From assembly GCA_010093605.1 (NCBI GenBank), contig MU004188.1:630341-694340 (forward strand): a DNA stretch of 64,000 nucleotides, written 5' to 3'. Of the stretch, positions 10,760 through 21,374 are shown piece by piece. The stretch is from Lophium mytilinum. Its lineage: Eukaryota; Ascomycota; Dothideomycetes; Mytilinidiales; Mytilinidiaceae. A program made the translations under genes and the position numbers. Below the pieces are notes generated by a model. That model did not search any database and was not told the origin of the DNA. It saw only the letters and a list, made by a program, of their open reading frames with translations. Numbering within the stretch: the stretch's first letter is position 1; each line of letters begins with the position of its first letter.

Positions 10760-11959
10760 TCATTTGATCTCTGGATATACATCGGTTCTCCTCAGTAGCG
10801 GCATCTCTCTCCTTACCTTCTCCAAATAGTCCAAATCGATGTCTGCCACGGCTATCTCCGGCTCTTCCCATGACCCGTCTTCTGCAGCACCCCCTAGCTC
10901 CGCTATCACCTTGCCCCAAGGATCAACGATAACACTGTGCCCATAGCTCCTCCGTGTCCCCGCCTCATTATGGACTCCACATTGGGCGGCGGCAATAACA
11001 TAACTCTGCGTTTCTATGGCCCTTGCTCTTAATAAAGTACTCCAATGGGCGATTCCCGTTGGGACTGTGAAAGCGCTTGGATATAACAGCAATTGCGCGC
11101 CCCTATTCCTCAATGCAAGCGAGATCTCTGCAAATCTTAGGTCATAGCAGATCATGCTCCCAATATTGCCCACAGCGCTGTCGAATGGCTCTGGAATCTC
11201 CTTGCCTGGCTCGACCGAGTTACTCTCTTTAAGAATCGGCCCGTCTTTGATCTCGACGTCAAAGAGATGCAGCTTCTGGTACCGGTGGGCAATTTCGCCG
11301 TTGGCATCAATCCAGATGAGGGTGTTCTTCACACGTTTGCTGGATGTGGAGGGCTCATGGATGCCGACGGAGATGGGCAGGGACGCAGCCCGGGCCGCGG
11401 AGCGGAGGCCAAGGACGAAGGGGGATGTGGAGGCGGGTTGAACTAGGGATATGGTTTCGGCGGCCGTGGGCGCAATATAGTCGCTTGCCTCAGGGAGGAA
11501 AAGAGCCTAGGATGGGTTGGAACGGCTTTGAGAGATTAAGGGACAAGTGTTGGGAGTACCTTTGCGCCGGCGGATGCAGCCTTCTGGATGAGAGTGACAC
11601 ATTGGGAGAGATTATGGGTCATGCTTGCTGTCGAGCATATTTGGCCGACTGCCTATTTGGTAGAGCAGGAGTTAGTTGGCTGATATCTAGGACACTCAGG
11701 AGGATAGGTATGATTTCGTTCTGATAGAGAAGGGTGTATCTTGTCAAAGGAACTGCGGGCAATATGTAGAGGCAGACTCGTAATACAGTGATCTCTAGCT
11801 GAAGTAGCTAGGGTATGAAGATGATGGTTTGAAAATGTAGCACCGATGATTACAATATAGGAGCGTGTCTTTCTGCTAAGATATCAAGAACATGAAGTGA
11901 TACAGAAATTGAACAAGGTCAAGTATAACAATGACAATCTGACTTACTGCTATAGCCAT
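10760..11959 (-). CDS. NIT2: Nit2-type omega-amidase / carbon-nitrogen hydrolase
   Basis: Nitrilase-superfamily enzyme of the Nit2/Nit3 branch; in characterised members it hydrolyses the omega-amide of alpha-ketoglutaramate or repairs deaminated glutathione. Model complement(11948-11959, 11560-11652, 10760-11506), 283 aa. The first coding exon is only 12 bp (MAIA), followed by a 295 bp intron, then a 53 bp intron; the joins give MAIAAVGQICSTASMTHNLS and GAKALFLPEASDYIAP, as expected for the family. The Glu-Lys-Cys catalytic triad is intact: E41 in FLPEASD, K113 in YQKLHLFD and C155 in MICYDLRFAE; positions match those of human NIT2 closely. Length is normal. Substrate choice between omega-amidase and deaminated glutathione amidase cannot be fixed by reading alone, so the symbol is tentative. 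Confidence 0.85.
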
Positions 11960-12384
11960 CTTGGATAATTAGTAGATTCAAAGGGGTCTTTAAGAGCTCA
12001 AAGAAAGACATAAATCGGTGATGGTGACCGATGGGGGTGGAGGAGATGTCGTGCACGGCTTAGTCAACCTCATGTTCGGAACATTTCCAGACAGGTGTTT
12101 CAAGTTAACAACATCCGCGAGTTTGCAACCCACCGCCGCCACGCCTTGTCCTCCGCCCTGGTCCGTCCACTCGAAATAGCATTCCAAACTGCCCACTGCC
12201 CCGGAATCCTGTACACGCGCGTCTAATAATACGAACACCTCGCCCATCCCGCCGCACCACCTCCACCACCGCTCACCTGCTTCCACCACCCCGACTATGC
12301 ATCTCTCGAAACGCCGAAAACCTCCAGCGTAGACCAACTATCGACTTCGCGAGCCTCACATCTGGGTAGAGAATACGGCGCAAG
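11960..12384. other. Divergent promoter region NIT2-type / TMF-like
   Basis: 425 bp between two divergent starts. The right part (12150-12380) is a C-rich leader with caccaccgctcacc-like runs. No gene is supported. Confidence 0.55.
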
Positions 12385-15148
12385 ATGAGTGCTCCGGCAC
12401 AGAACGCAAAGCAGACCTCGCGATGGGGCTCATTGCTCTCAGGCGCCGTCGCGGGCCTCGAGTCGCGCCTGGACACCATATTGGCCGAAGATGACCAGGC
12501 GTCGGCACGGGCGAGGGCTGCAGAGGCCAAGTCGAAGCAAGAAGCTGCAGAGAAAGCTGCAGCAGAGAAATCTAGGCTGCAGGCAGAACCTGGTATGGAG
12601 CAGACATGAGAGACTGTCGGCATTGTGCTACGATGGAAGCTGACGTGGAGGTTAGGCATATCACGAAATCCCTCGAGAAGCAGACCCAATTCGCGGTTAC
12701 AGGATCGGCTGGCAAAGGCTGTAGTCAAGAGAGCGGACAGGCCCAGGTCAAACAGTCGGACATCGTCGGACCTGCCATCAAGGACAGCTAGTCCCGCTCT
12801 GGGGAGTCCTGCATTGGCTGCAGAGCTGGGTCGCACTAGCTTGGACTCGAAGGTTTCGGACACGACATCTGAACCTGCACCGCAGCAGCTAGCCGAGAAG
12901 ACCGATGGCCATACAGGAGAAGATACAGCAACAGACGAGCTTCCTCGAGCCTCATCTGATGCTCCCTCCTCAGATGTTGCTACAACGACGCCATCAATAT
13001 CAGTGCCAATACCCGAAATCAACGCCCCCTCCGCCCCTTCACCGCGAACATCATTCGACTCAATTCCGTCTCGACTCTCCTTCGACCTTTCTACCACCCA
13101 CGGCGCCGAAATCGAGGCTTTACCCCCCCGAACCACATCAGAGTATGAAACAGAACTCTCCTCCCTCCGCAAAATCCACGACCAGACCCTATCCGAGCAC
13201 CGCGAAGAGCTACATTCCCATCTAGAACGCATCGACGCCCTCCAATCGAAACTCACCTATCTTTCTCAGTCCCTCGCTTCCCAAGCCAAAACCGCAGCGA
13301 AGTCTGCAGATCCGAATGACCCCCTGGAGAAGAAGCTGGCAGATAAAGATGCGCAGATTGCTGCCCTAATGGAAGAGGGGCAGAACCTTTCTAAGACGGA
13401 GTTGAAGCACTTGAATGCTATCAAAAAGATGCGTGTAAAGGCCATGGAGACGGAAAAGGACATGACGAGCCTCAAGCAGCGACTTTCCAGGGCGGAGAAG
13501 AGTATCGGCGATACAGTTGAGCGCGCTAAACGTGCTGAAGCAGCGGAGAGATCCGCACAAGAGAAGCTGAAGATTGTGGGACGAATAGAGAAAGACGTGG
13601 ATGCGCTGCGAGCAGAGCGTGAGGAAGCGGGGTTGACGATAGGGGAGCTGAGACGGCAATTATCGGACGCGTTGGCGAGGGCCGAAGAGGCGGAGAAGAG
13701 AGCAAAGTCTGGGCAATTGGAGGCTGAGAAACGAGTCACTGCAGACCTTCGCGAAGACCTTGAAAATACCCGGATAGAGAAGAAATTGGCCGAAGAACGG
13801 TCCAAAAAGGAGATCCAGGAGGTCAAAGAGGATGCTGCGAGACAACAAGAACGGGCCAAGATTGTAGAGCTAGAGCTACGCGGAGAGATTACAGTAAGAT
13901 ATCCTGGCGGTCCTTCTGCGGATTCCCTCCTAACAATAACTCCAGAACCTCGAAACCAAACTCGAGCTCCTTCGGACCCGAACCGAGGAAGTCTCATCCT
14001 CTGCCACTGGTGATTCACAAGCCAAGCTCCTTCGACAGATTGAAACTCTCCAAAGCCAATATGCCTATGCGTCCGAAAACTGGCAGGGCATCGAAAGCAC
14101 CCTCACATCCCGTGTCGCTGCATTGGAGAAAGAGCGCGACGAGACCGCGAAGCGTGAGAGCGACATTCGCCGCAAAGCCCGTGACGTCAACTCCAAGGCT
14201 CGACGACTTGAGGATGAACTCGAGTCCATCAATGACCGAGCTCGCACCTTAGAGCAAGACCTGGCAGAGCAGCGAACGCAGAGCCAGAAAGCCCAAGCGC
14301 GACTCGCACAAGCAGAATCAGCAGCGCAAACGGCACATGAAGAGGTGGAACGGGAGAAGAAGCTGTGGGAAGCAGATCTCCAGCAGAAGCTTGACGAGGA
14401 AAAGATCAAATGGCGGCTAGAACTTCAAACAAACAACCCAGATTCGAACTACCTACGCGCTGATTCGCCTTCAGCACCTGGATCCACAAACCGGAAGCAT
14501 TCCAGCGCTGACCCCCTCGGCATCCACGCCCGCAGAAACCTAAACCGGACCATTTCGAACGAGCTCGCACTCTCCCCTATGGACAGAATGCTAGATCAGC
14601 GACCCAGCAGCCGCAAATCTGCTCAGCCACTCCGAACCCCTGAGATTGGAACACCGACGCGCCACGACTCTATCCCACACTCCCTCTCCACGCTCAACGG
14701 CGCGAGCATGTCGCAGACGCCATCCATCACCTACGACCACGAAGAAGGTTTCGACAACAACTCGTCTCCCCACCGCACAATCAACGACATGATCTCTGTC
14801 AGCACCGTTGGTGCCGGCCCCACCGTCCAGCTCGTCGAACGCATGAGCGCCGCCGTTCGCCGGCTAGAATCGGAGAAAGCGACCTCGAAAGAGGAAATGG
14901 CACGATTGGCAGCCCAACGCGACGAAGCGCGCGAGGAGGTCGTCGCACTGATGCGGGAGATCGAGGAGAAGCGGGCTGCGGACGAGCGTGTCGACAAGCT
15001 CGAAAAGGAGCTGAAGGAGATGGACGAGCGGTACCAGACCACGCTGGAAATGCTGGGCGAGAAGAGCGAGCGTGTTGAGGAGCTGACGATTGATGTGGCG
15101 GATTTGAAGAAGATTTATAGGGATCTGGTCGAGAGGACTATGACCTAG
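12385..15148 (+). CDS. TMF1/Sgm1-like golgin, coiled-coil protein
   Basis: Golgi-associated coiled-coil protein of the TATA element modulatory factor family (yeast Sgm1, animal TMF1), which binds Rab6-type GTPases and tethers vesicles. Exons are 12385-12592, 12656-13893 and 13946-15148 (introns 63 and 52 bp), 882 aa. The N-terminus SRWGSLLSGAVAGLESRLD resembles the amphipathic GRIP-independent start of TMF proteins. A low-complexity Ser/Thr/Pro region follows (about 75-245), then near-continuous coiled coil. The segment YAYASENWQGIESTLTSRV, about 40% from the C-terminus, is the TMF DNA-binding-domain signature, and the last 100 residues (VQLVERMSAAVRRLESEK to YRDLVERTM) match the TMF TATA-binding-domain end. 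Older names reflect an early DNA-binding claim; the Golgi role is better supported. Exon joins restore uninterrupted heptads. Confidence 0.85.
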
Positions 15149-15433
15149 TCATCCGTACCCGGGGATTCTTGGATATTGATGTTCGGCAAGCTAGATCTAC
15201 CCGCTCTAGCTTGTTGAATGACGTGGACGTTTTGCTTCATGCGCATTTTAAGTCTACAGGGAAGATTTTCGACTGGCATGGCTACGCTTGGTGCTGATGG
15301 CGTTTATATTTGCTACAGGGCATTCTTTGGGACAGCTCAGTTTAGCCGGTTCTCTGTTAGTAGCTGTTCGCTTCTTGATTTTCTCTATTCCTGTCCCCTG
15401 ATCACTTGGAAGGAAGGGAGTCTGTAAGATTAG

Positions 15434-16540
15434 CTATTCAAGATCTATTCCTTCCCGCTCTGCGGCTTGGAGGATGAACTTCCTGGTCTGAGTGCGTCAG
15501 TGTTATGTTTCTTGACCGAGTGCTACCTATGTAGCCTACCTTGGCATCAGGCACGAGCTCAATAGCCGTATGCCCATCCATATCTTTCTTGTCCGTCTCA
15601 GCGCCCGCTTGCAAGAGCAGTAGTGCCGCGTCGCCGTGGCCTTCTGATATAGCTGGCAGTTTTGTCAGCCCACCTAACATACTATACGTCGACAGAGTTT
15701 ATGAAGAGCCTACCATGATGCAGCGCAGTCATGCCATCCATATCTGTGGCATTCAGCGGGCTCTTTGCCTCCAGCAGCAGCTTCATCATCGGCACTGATC
15801 CCGCGGCGGCCGCGCGATGTAGCGCTAGCTGGCCCCGCTTGTCTTTCACTCGCGCGGACGCTTTGTGAGATATTAGGGTACGTGCGATATCGAGGTTGTT
15901 CTTGGATGCGGCGAAATGGAGGGCGGTCTGTTGTTGAAGCGTGAGAACAAGTGGAGTTGACGGTCTATAGGATGGGAGGGTGTACCTGGCCGTTGATGGC
16001 TATACATCACGTTAGTCCGTTGTCTTGTACGAGCGTAAAGGTAGAAGGTCTACGCACTCTTCATGTTCACATCCGCGTCTTTCTTGAGTAGGAGATCTAC
16101 GATTGTTTCCGCGTCTTTGCGCGACGTGGCCATCATGAGCGATGTCCAGCCTGAGCCGTCCTGGGGCTTGTCTTAGCTGCTTGAATCCGAGGAAGTAGGG
16201 TGAGCTTGTATGGATATACCTGTGCATCCACATCGAAGTTCTTCCGTTGGACAAGCATCGTGACGATGGGTAGGTGGTTGTAGGAGACCGCCCAGTGGAG
16301 AGGGAGGCGGTCATCTTCGTCTCTTAGGGAGTCAAGCTTGGGATTCGCCTGCTCGGAAAGATTAGAGTAACTCTATCGAGTCAGGGGTCCTTTGGAGCTT
16401 ACGTTAAGCAGTGATTCGGCGATGTTTGCTGGAGGCGGAGGTCAGCGGACGTGTGGTAAGCTTTGGGCCGTGGCCTACGTACCATGGCCTTCACGGCAAG
16501 CTGCGTGGAGCGCATATTTGGATTTCCTCTCGTCGTTCAT
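15434..16540 (-). CDS. NAS6: Gankyrin/Nas6-like ankyrin protein, proteasome assembly chaperone
   Basis: Ankyrin-repeat chaperone that binds the Rpt3 ATPase during 19S proteasome base assembly (yeast Nas6, human PSMD10). Eight exons: complement(16483-16540, 16403-16428, 16220-16348, 16058-16160, 15986-15999, 15714-15927, 15540-15652, 15434-15487), 236 aa against 226-228 in known members. All phases close. Ankyrin repeats are visible in series: KYALHAACREGHANIAESLL, RLPLHWAVSYNHLPIVTMLV, WTSLMMATSRKDAETIVDLL, TALHFAASKNNLDIARTLIS, LALHRAAAAGSVPMMKLLLE, TALHHAISEGHGDAALLLLQ and HTAIELVPDAK. The LPLHWA and WTSLM features are typical of gankyrin. Exon 5 is only 14 bp, an unusually small internal exon. 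The gene is intron-rich compared with its neighbours. Confidence 0.88.
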
Positions 16541-17495
16541 AGTGCAAAGAGGGGCTCACATAGCACGGTATTGTGATAAAAGTCTGTGTTGATTTGAGGT
16601 GTAGTAGCTTTTGCCCCGCAGGCCCGCCAGTTTATATTGCCGGGCGGTGAGCAAAAGCATGAAACCAGTCATGTGTTTACACTTTAAAGACACTGCGCGA
16701 AGCTCCTCAAAGAATTTTAGACATCCTGAACTTCGGGTAACTCAATTTTTAGTGTGTGAGCCTCAATGTTAGTTTCCTGTGCTGTATGTTTTATAGCACA
16801 AATATTTCTCTGCTACTACTCGCCCAATACTACGGTCTGGAAGGCCTCAACTAGCGGGTACTCGAACGGCTAAAAAACAACCTAGTTCCTAGCGTGTAGA
16901 TTTGAGGTTAATTCCTTTTGTTTTAAATTCCAGGGCATAGGTATTTCTCTGCTCGGCTCTTACTCCTGCTGGTGCAACACCACTGTACGGAATACCCCAG
17001 CCAGCAGCTGGTCCAGCGGCCAAGAGGCAGTCTAATCTATACCGCTTGAGACTCGACATCGCTTCTGGATCCTCTGAATTCCTTGTATGTAGGTTGTCCC
17101 AAGTAGTGGCGAAACACTGTAAAGGTTTCGCGCGTATCGAGCACGAGATCACGTGCATCTCGTATCATACTAAGCGAGTCTCATTGTCTGGACAACGAAA
17201 GAGCGGGAAGGGATTCCATGTGTTGGCCAGCTGCGGCTCAGCCTGCCTCTCCACATTAACCGCCCAAGGACTGCACTGCAAAGACAACTACAGCACACCA
17301 ACAGCAAAGTAAGGGTTCCGCATCCCATCGTCGTCGCAATTGGTCTGAATGGCACAGTTATCCAATTGTTTACAGACATCTTACCCCACGGTCTGACCGC
17401 CTGAGCAATCCCAAGAATTTGAGTGGACGTCGATCAGCTGAATCGCCGGAAGGCGCCCTCTCCACATTCCTCGAACTGCTTCACCAACAATCAAC
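16541..17495. other. Intergenic with a weak ~140 bp duplication
   Basis: Nearly 1 kb between the gankyrin start and the secreted protein gene. About 16752-16880 and 16888-17040 look like two strongly diverged direct copies: both carry a gtgtag/gtgtgag start, a ttagtttcctgtg/ttaattccttttg block and tatttctctgct. The frame at 16889-17158 (minus) falls in this block and I do not accept it as a gene. The right end is the promoter of the secreted protein. Confidence 0.4.
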
Positions 17496-18373
17496 ATGCG
17501 GAATTCCCTGGTCTCCATCCTCCTCCTCTTCATCACGGCAGCTTGCGCCTCACCTAGCAACTTAGCAGCCTTCGTCGAAGCATCCTTCCTAGAGCAAACA
17601 TCACCACTGGAGAGCAACGATACAATTCCGGCCAATGAACTCTTCAAGCGCGATGGTGGATGCGCGACCGGATACAACGCATGCGCGGGCATAGGCGCAC
17701 CCGGATTATGCTGCGGTTCCAACAGTGTTTGTTCCGCTGATGCTGCCGGTCAGTACACACACCCGACGTCCATCCATTCGAACCGCATGTTGACAGAACC
17801 CCAGGTCACGTAGCGTGCTGTCCCCTCAACGCGGCCTGCACAGGGACAATCGGCGGCGGAGGAGTGCAAGCGTCAGCAACCGCCTCAACGACGACTGCGA
17901 CAACCACCGAGTCCTTCGTCTTCGCGACAACGACCACCGGCGGCGGGTTCGTCGTCGGCACCGCCACGGCAACCGCGCAAGGCGTTCGCTCTACGGTATC
18001 CAACCCGTACTATCCTTTCGCCTACATACCTACCACTTACACCAACGCAGCCGCTTGCTCTTCAGCTTATTCGAGCTGCCAAACTGACGCCTCGAGCTGC
18101 ACTGCGGCGCTCGTCGGGGGTATACACGGTGTTACGGTCTCTGCGCCCAATGGCGGCGTTACCGTTGCGGCAATTACAGGCACCCTGGATTCAGCATCAG
18201 CTAGCCAGGTTTGCCAGAGCTTGAGCTCCCAGGCTTGCTATGGATTGCAGGAGGCGGCCTGTGGGAACTACGGCAACGGCCAGGGTAATGCCGCCAGGAG
18301 GAATGGATGTGGGAACATATACGGGATGGCTGCGGGGATGGCAATTGGTGTGGCAGGCGAGATGCTTCGATGA
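17496..18373 (+). CDS. Secreted cysteine-rich protein, probably GPI-anchored
   Basis: Exons are 17496-17748 and 17805-18373 (56 bp intron, gtcagt to ccccag), 273 aa. The N-terminus MRNSLVSILLLFITAACASP is a signal peptide; LFKRDGG further on looks like a Kex2-type processing site. A compact cysteine module follows (CATGYNACAGIGAPGLCCG, then VCSADAAGHVACCPLNAAC), as found in many fungal cell-wall proteins. Next come a Thr/Ser-rich linker (about 105-145), probably O-glycosylated, a second module with spaced cysteines (ACSSAYSSCQTDASSCTAAL), and a C-terminal small-residue hydrophobic segment (IYGMAAGMAIGVAGEM) after a glycine/asparagine-rich stretch, which could be a GPI signal. The module occurs in fungal GPI-anchored surface proteins of unknown function. 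The anchor is inference; the secretion signal and gene model are well supported. Confidence 0.8.
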
Positions 18374-19358
18374 CCAGAGTGATGGCTGGGACGCTTCGCT
18401 TTATGTTGGATATGCTTCTTGTACAGAAAAGAGCGGGCGAGCTGCTTGTGGTTTGATGCTGGTTTGATTGCATGGCACCGGCGTTTGTGGTCTGGCTGCC
18501 AATAGGGGCGGGTTAATGACTGGGAGAACGAAGCTTTTGTTCCGTCGAGCTTTCTTACTTCTTATGAGACTCTCAATTCTCCGTATCAAATATTTCCTCC
18601 TGCATTCGTGTACAACATTATCCCAGCGACCCTCAGAAAATTTGCTAACACTTGCTCATTGGAAGACACGATGATCGCAGTTAGAATAATTTGAATCATC
18701 CAAACCCAATTTATTGCAAGTATCAAAAGTTGACAGCTAGCTGGAAGACTTCAAACGGTGCTAACACGCCACGCTGGGCAGGGGAAAGGTGGCACACTCA
18801 AGCAGATCAGACCTGTCTGAGGTGGCCCGGAGAGAATTTAGGTTTGCTAAAGCTGGTATTTCATACAACTAACAACATACTGGAGGACCTCCGCCAAACA
18901 CAATCCAGAAACCCAAGCCAAAGGAATCAGACTCCCTCTTGCCCAACTTCCTCCCTCCTACTTATTCCTCTCCTCACATTGTTATCCTGCTAGCAAGAGC
19001 CCAATTACTGGACTACAATTTCCACTATAAAGGGTAAATAGAGTGCCACTCTTTCCATGCCCCGCGTGTCACAGTGCATATCCAGTGATACAGACTTGAT
19101 CCTCCAAGGAGCGTAAGATCCTTTAATGAATCTCAAGCCAAGTTGTACCGTGACGTAGATCACCAAGCCTTGAAAATATGCAAATCTTGATGTAATATAT
19201 GCTAACGATGTTCCAGGATATTTACAGTCGAACAATACTCGACTTACCACATCACACGCTATTCCAAGCCTCAGAACGACGTTCATCTATCCGTTGGTAT
19301 CCCAAAAAACGCCGATGCCGCAGACAAATGCAGTCAAAACAATACCAGCCGCTTGATC
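18374..19358. other. Intergenic, convergent 3' ends, with repeat relative
   Basis: About 1 kb between two convergent stops. It carries the diverged relative of array A (see 18753-18895). No gene was recognised in the remainder; it is AT-richer than the flanking genes. Confidence 0.5.
18753..18895 (+). repeat. Diverged single copy related to array A
   Basis: The stretch from 18815, gtctgaggtggcccg, then tttgctaaagctg and catactggaggacct, aligns in order with array-A units (gtttgaggtggcccg, cttgctaaaactg, gtattacaggacccc). Just before it, cggtgctaacacgccacgct resembles the end of a unit. So the family is dispersed and not confined to the TEX1 downstream region. Confidence 0.6.
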
Positions 19359-20638
19359 TCATATTCCTAGATAATACTTGCCCCGCTCATAAACGTAAAA
19401 GCTGACTGCGGACATGGGGATAATCTTGACATATCCAATTGTCAAGCCCACGAAAAAGCCGCGGTACCCCCTCTCCTGACTGATCCTCTTTATGACCTCT
19501 CTCATGCCTAATCTGTGGCCGTCTCCGACCACGCCGCCAACCTGCATCCGCCGTCTAACGACTTCGAGAGGGTACGATACTGTTTGTGACGCGAAGCCTG
19601 CAAAGCCGCCTGCGCCGAGCTCGGCCCAGTATCGTAGTTGCGCAGGCTTGTTCGGATCCGCGGTGCTACCCTTAGAGTTGGGGATTGTGGTGTGCGAAGC
19701 CAGCAACGGGTAGCGGAGGACGTCGGATACGGTATCGTGGACGAGAAACGACGCGCCGGCGTACGGTAGCATACCGAGCAGGGTGGGGGTGAAGCCGCGG
19801 AAGAAGTTCGAGAGGCCATAACGCGGCGCAACCTTGTGAACTGCCGCGGTTGCGGCAGTCAGAGGGGCTAACACGGCCGCCTCGCTGCCCCCGGCAATGT
19901 GCACTGGGGGCGGGCGCTCGTTGTATATTGTGCGGCATATGGAACGGAGGGTTGAGCGGGACTCGTTGCGTGTCTCGAAGGCTAGGCGCACGCGGATGAC
20001 TTCGAGCGGGTAGGTGAAGAAGACGGAGACGCATCCGGCCATGGAGCCGCTGAGAAACCGTCTTACGGAAGTCTCTTCGGTGTGGTCTTTTATGAGGCGC
20101 GCGCGGATCTGCTCGTATGCGAGGAATTTGATCCCGGCGTAGGGGAATATACGGAGGAGCGTGGCGGAGTGGCCTTTGAACAGCCCCCGGGGGCCATCGG
20201 TGAGATATATGTCCTTTATGGCAATCGGAAGCCCGCTCCATTTGCCTGCGTACTTGGTGAAGTTTGGGTTGGAAGTCTGGAAAAGGATCTTGACACGGTC
20301 TAGCGGTCCTACAACGGTTTTGGCCTGTTCATGTGGTTATTAGTGATACTTCGGCCGCCCAACGTGAGAGGGTGGCGTACAGCGCAGCCGGCGAGTCCTC
20401 CGGCAAGACCAGTCTTGATGATGTACTCAGCGCTCTTCTTGTTGGCCTTGCGCTGTGGCTCTGCCTTCTTCGGCACCATGGCTTCTTGGTCGGTTGGGCA
20501 TATTGTTGGCTCATGCGACGGCCGCGCAGACGCAACTCGAAGTGTGGTCATTGTGTCCGGGTCCCCCCTCTCGCGTAGAGTGGAGGCATAGCTGCCCAGG
20601 ATGCTCGATGGCATCCCAGTGTGATCGTGTGTCTCCAA
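19359..20638 (-). CDS. LEU5: Mitochondrial carrier, Leu5-like (coenzyme A / adenine nucleotide type)
   Basis: Inner-membrane carrier of the SLC25 family, closest by motifs to yeast Leu5 and human SLC25A16/A42, which supply the matrix with coenzyme A. Model complement(20381-20638, 19359-20324) with a 56 bp intron, 407 aa. Three carrier repeats can be read, each with the Px[D/E]xx[R/K] signature: PLDRVKILFQTSN in repeat 1, YPLEVIRVRLAFETR in repeat 2 and YPLEVVRRRMQVGG in repeat 3. The long N-terminus (about 70 residues) before the first helix IIKTGLAGGLAGCAAKT is non-conserved, and a start at a later Met is possible. The insert between repeats 2 and 3 (about 40 residues, Ser/Asn-rich) is common in fungal Leu5. 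Substrate is inferred from the family. Confidence 0.87.
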
Positions 20639-21374
20639 AGGTGCTAGCGCATTGGAGACGAGGCCGAGTTTAGGGTGTGTTGGGATTATCTTGAGGCATG
20701 AAGGCCATGCGTGCGGTATATGGCGGCGTGAAGGAGGAATCCGGTGTTGGCCCTTTCCCGGGCTAATGGCTGACTCAGCTGTTTCCTGTATATATCCTCC
20801 TTCCGTGCAATAGCTAGCTTCCTCACCATCATCAATACAGCAGCTTTAAGCCCCACTTCTTGTCTTGATTTATCTTACTGCCGCTCACCGGGGAGCCTCA
20901 AAGAGGCGTAGATGACGGTTTTCGTCGGGTAAGCTTTCGGCGAAGGCAGCGGAACCGAGGCCAAAGGAACGTCTTTTCGTCCCCCGCCATTGGTTTCGTC
21001 CTATTTTCACGTCACCTGCAGGCAATTCACCCTTTTGTGCGCGGTAGCCTCTCTGGTATGTATGGCACGTGAGATGCTTACATTCACCCTGCCTGTGTCG
21101 AGTGACCTAGTAGTTTCGCAACTACCGATCGGGCTCACCAACAACAACATTAACACATTGTAGCAATGCAGTTGAACGGCTGTAGAGGGGCTTCGTAAGA
21201 ATCAACCTTGCGGGCGTAACTCCATTCACACTCTCAAGGCTGTAGCTAAATCTAGGCACATGTATCAGCACTGTTTAAGCTGCCTCAGCGAAGTGGGAAA
21301 AGGACTAGGGCTCAACCTCAAGGTCTCGAAAAACAACTCGCCCGAAGCTATCAGGGCACCTAGCAGCAGCAATC
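20639..21374. other. Divergent promoter region LEU5-like / METTL4-like
   Basis: 736 bp between divergent starts. A tatata run (about 20791-20796, gtatatatcctcc) lies about 150 bp upstream of the carrier start and could serve its minus-strand promoter. No gene seen. Confidence 0.5.

Noticed and set aside
12273-13256. 327-codon minus-strand frame opposite the TMF-like gene
   Set aside because: Antisense shadow of a Ser/Thr-rich coding region; translation is Ser/Val/Ala low complexity.
13266-14018. 250-codon minus-strand frame opposite the TMF-like coiled coil
   Set aside because: Antisense of Glu/Lys/Arg codons yields Ser/Leu/Phe-rich sequence without domains.
16889-17158. 89-codon minus-strand frame
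   Set aside because: Lies within a weak repeat block, has no splice-supported extension and no recognised family.
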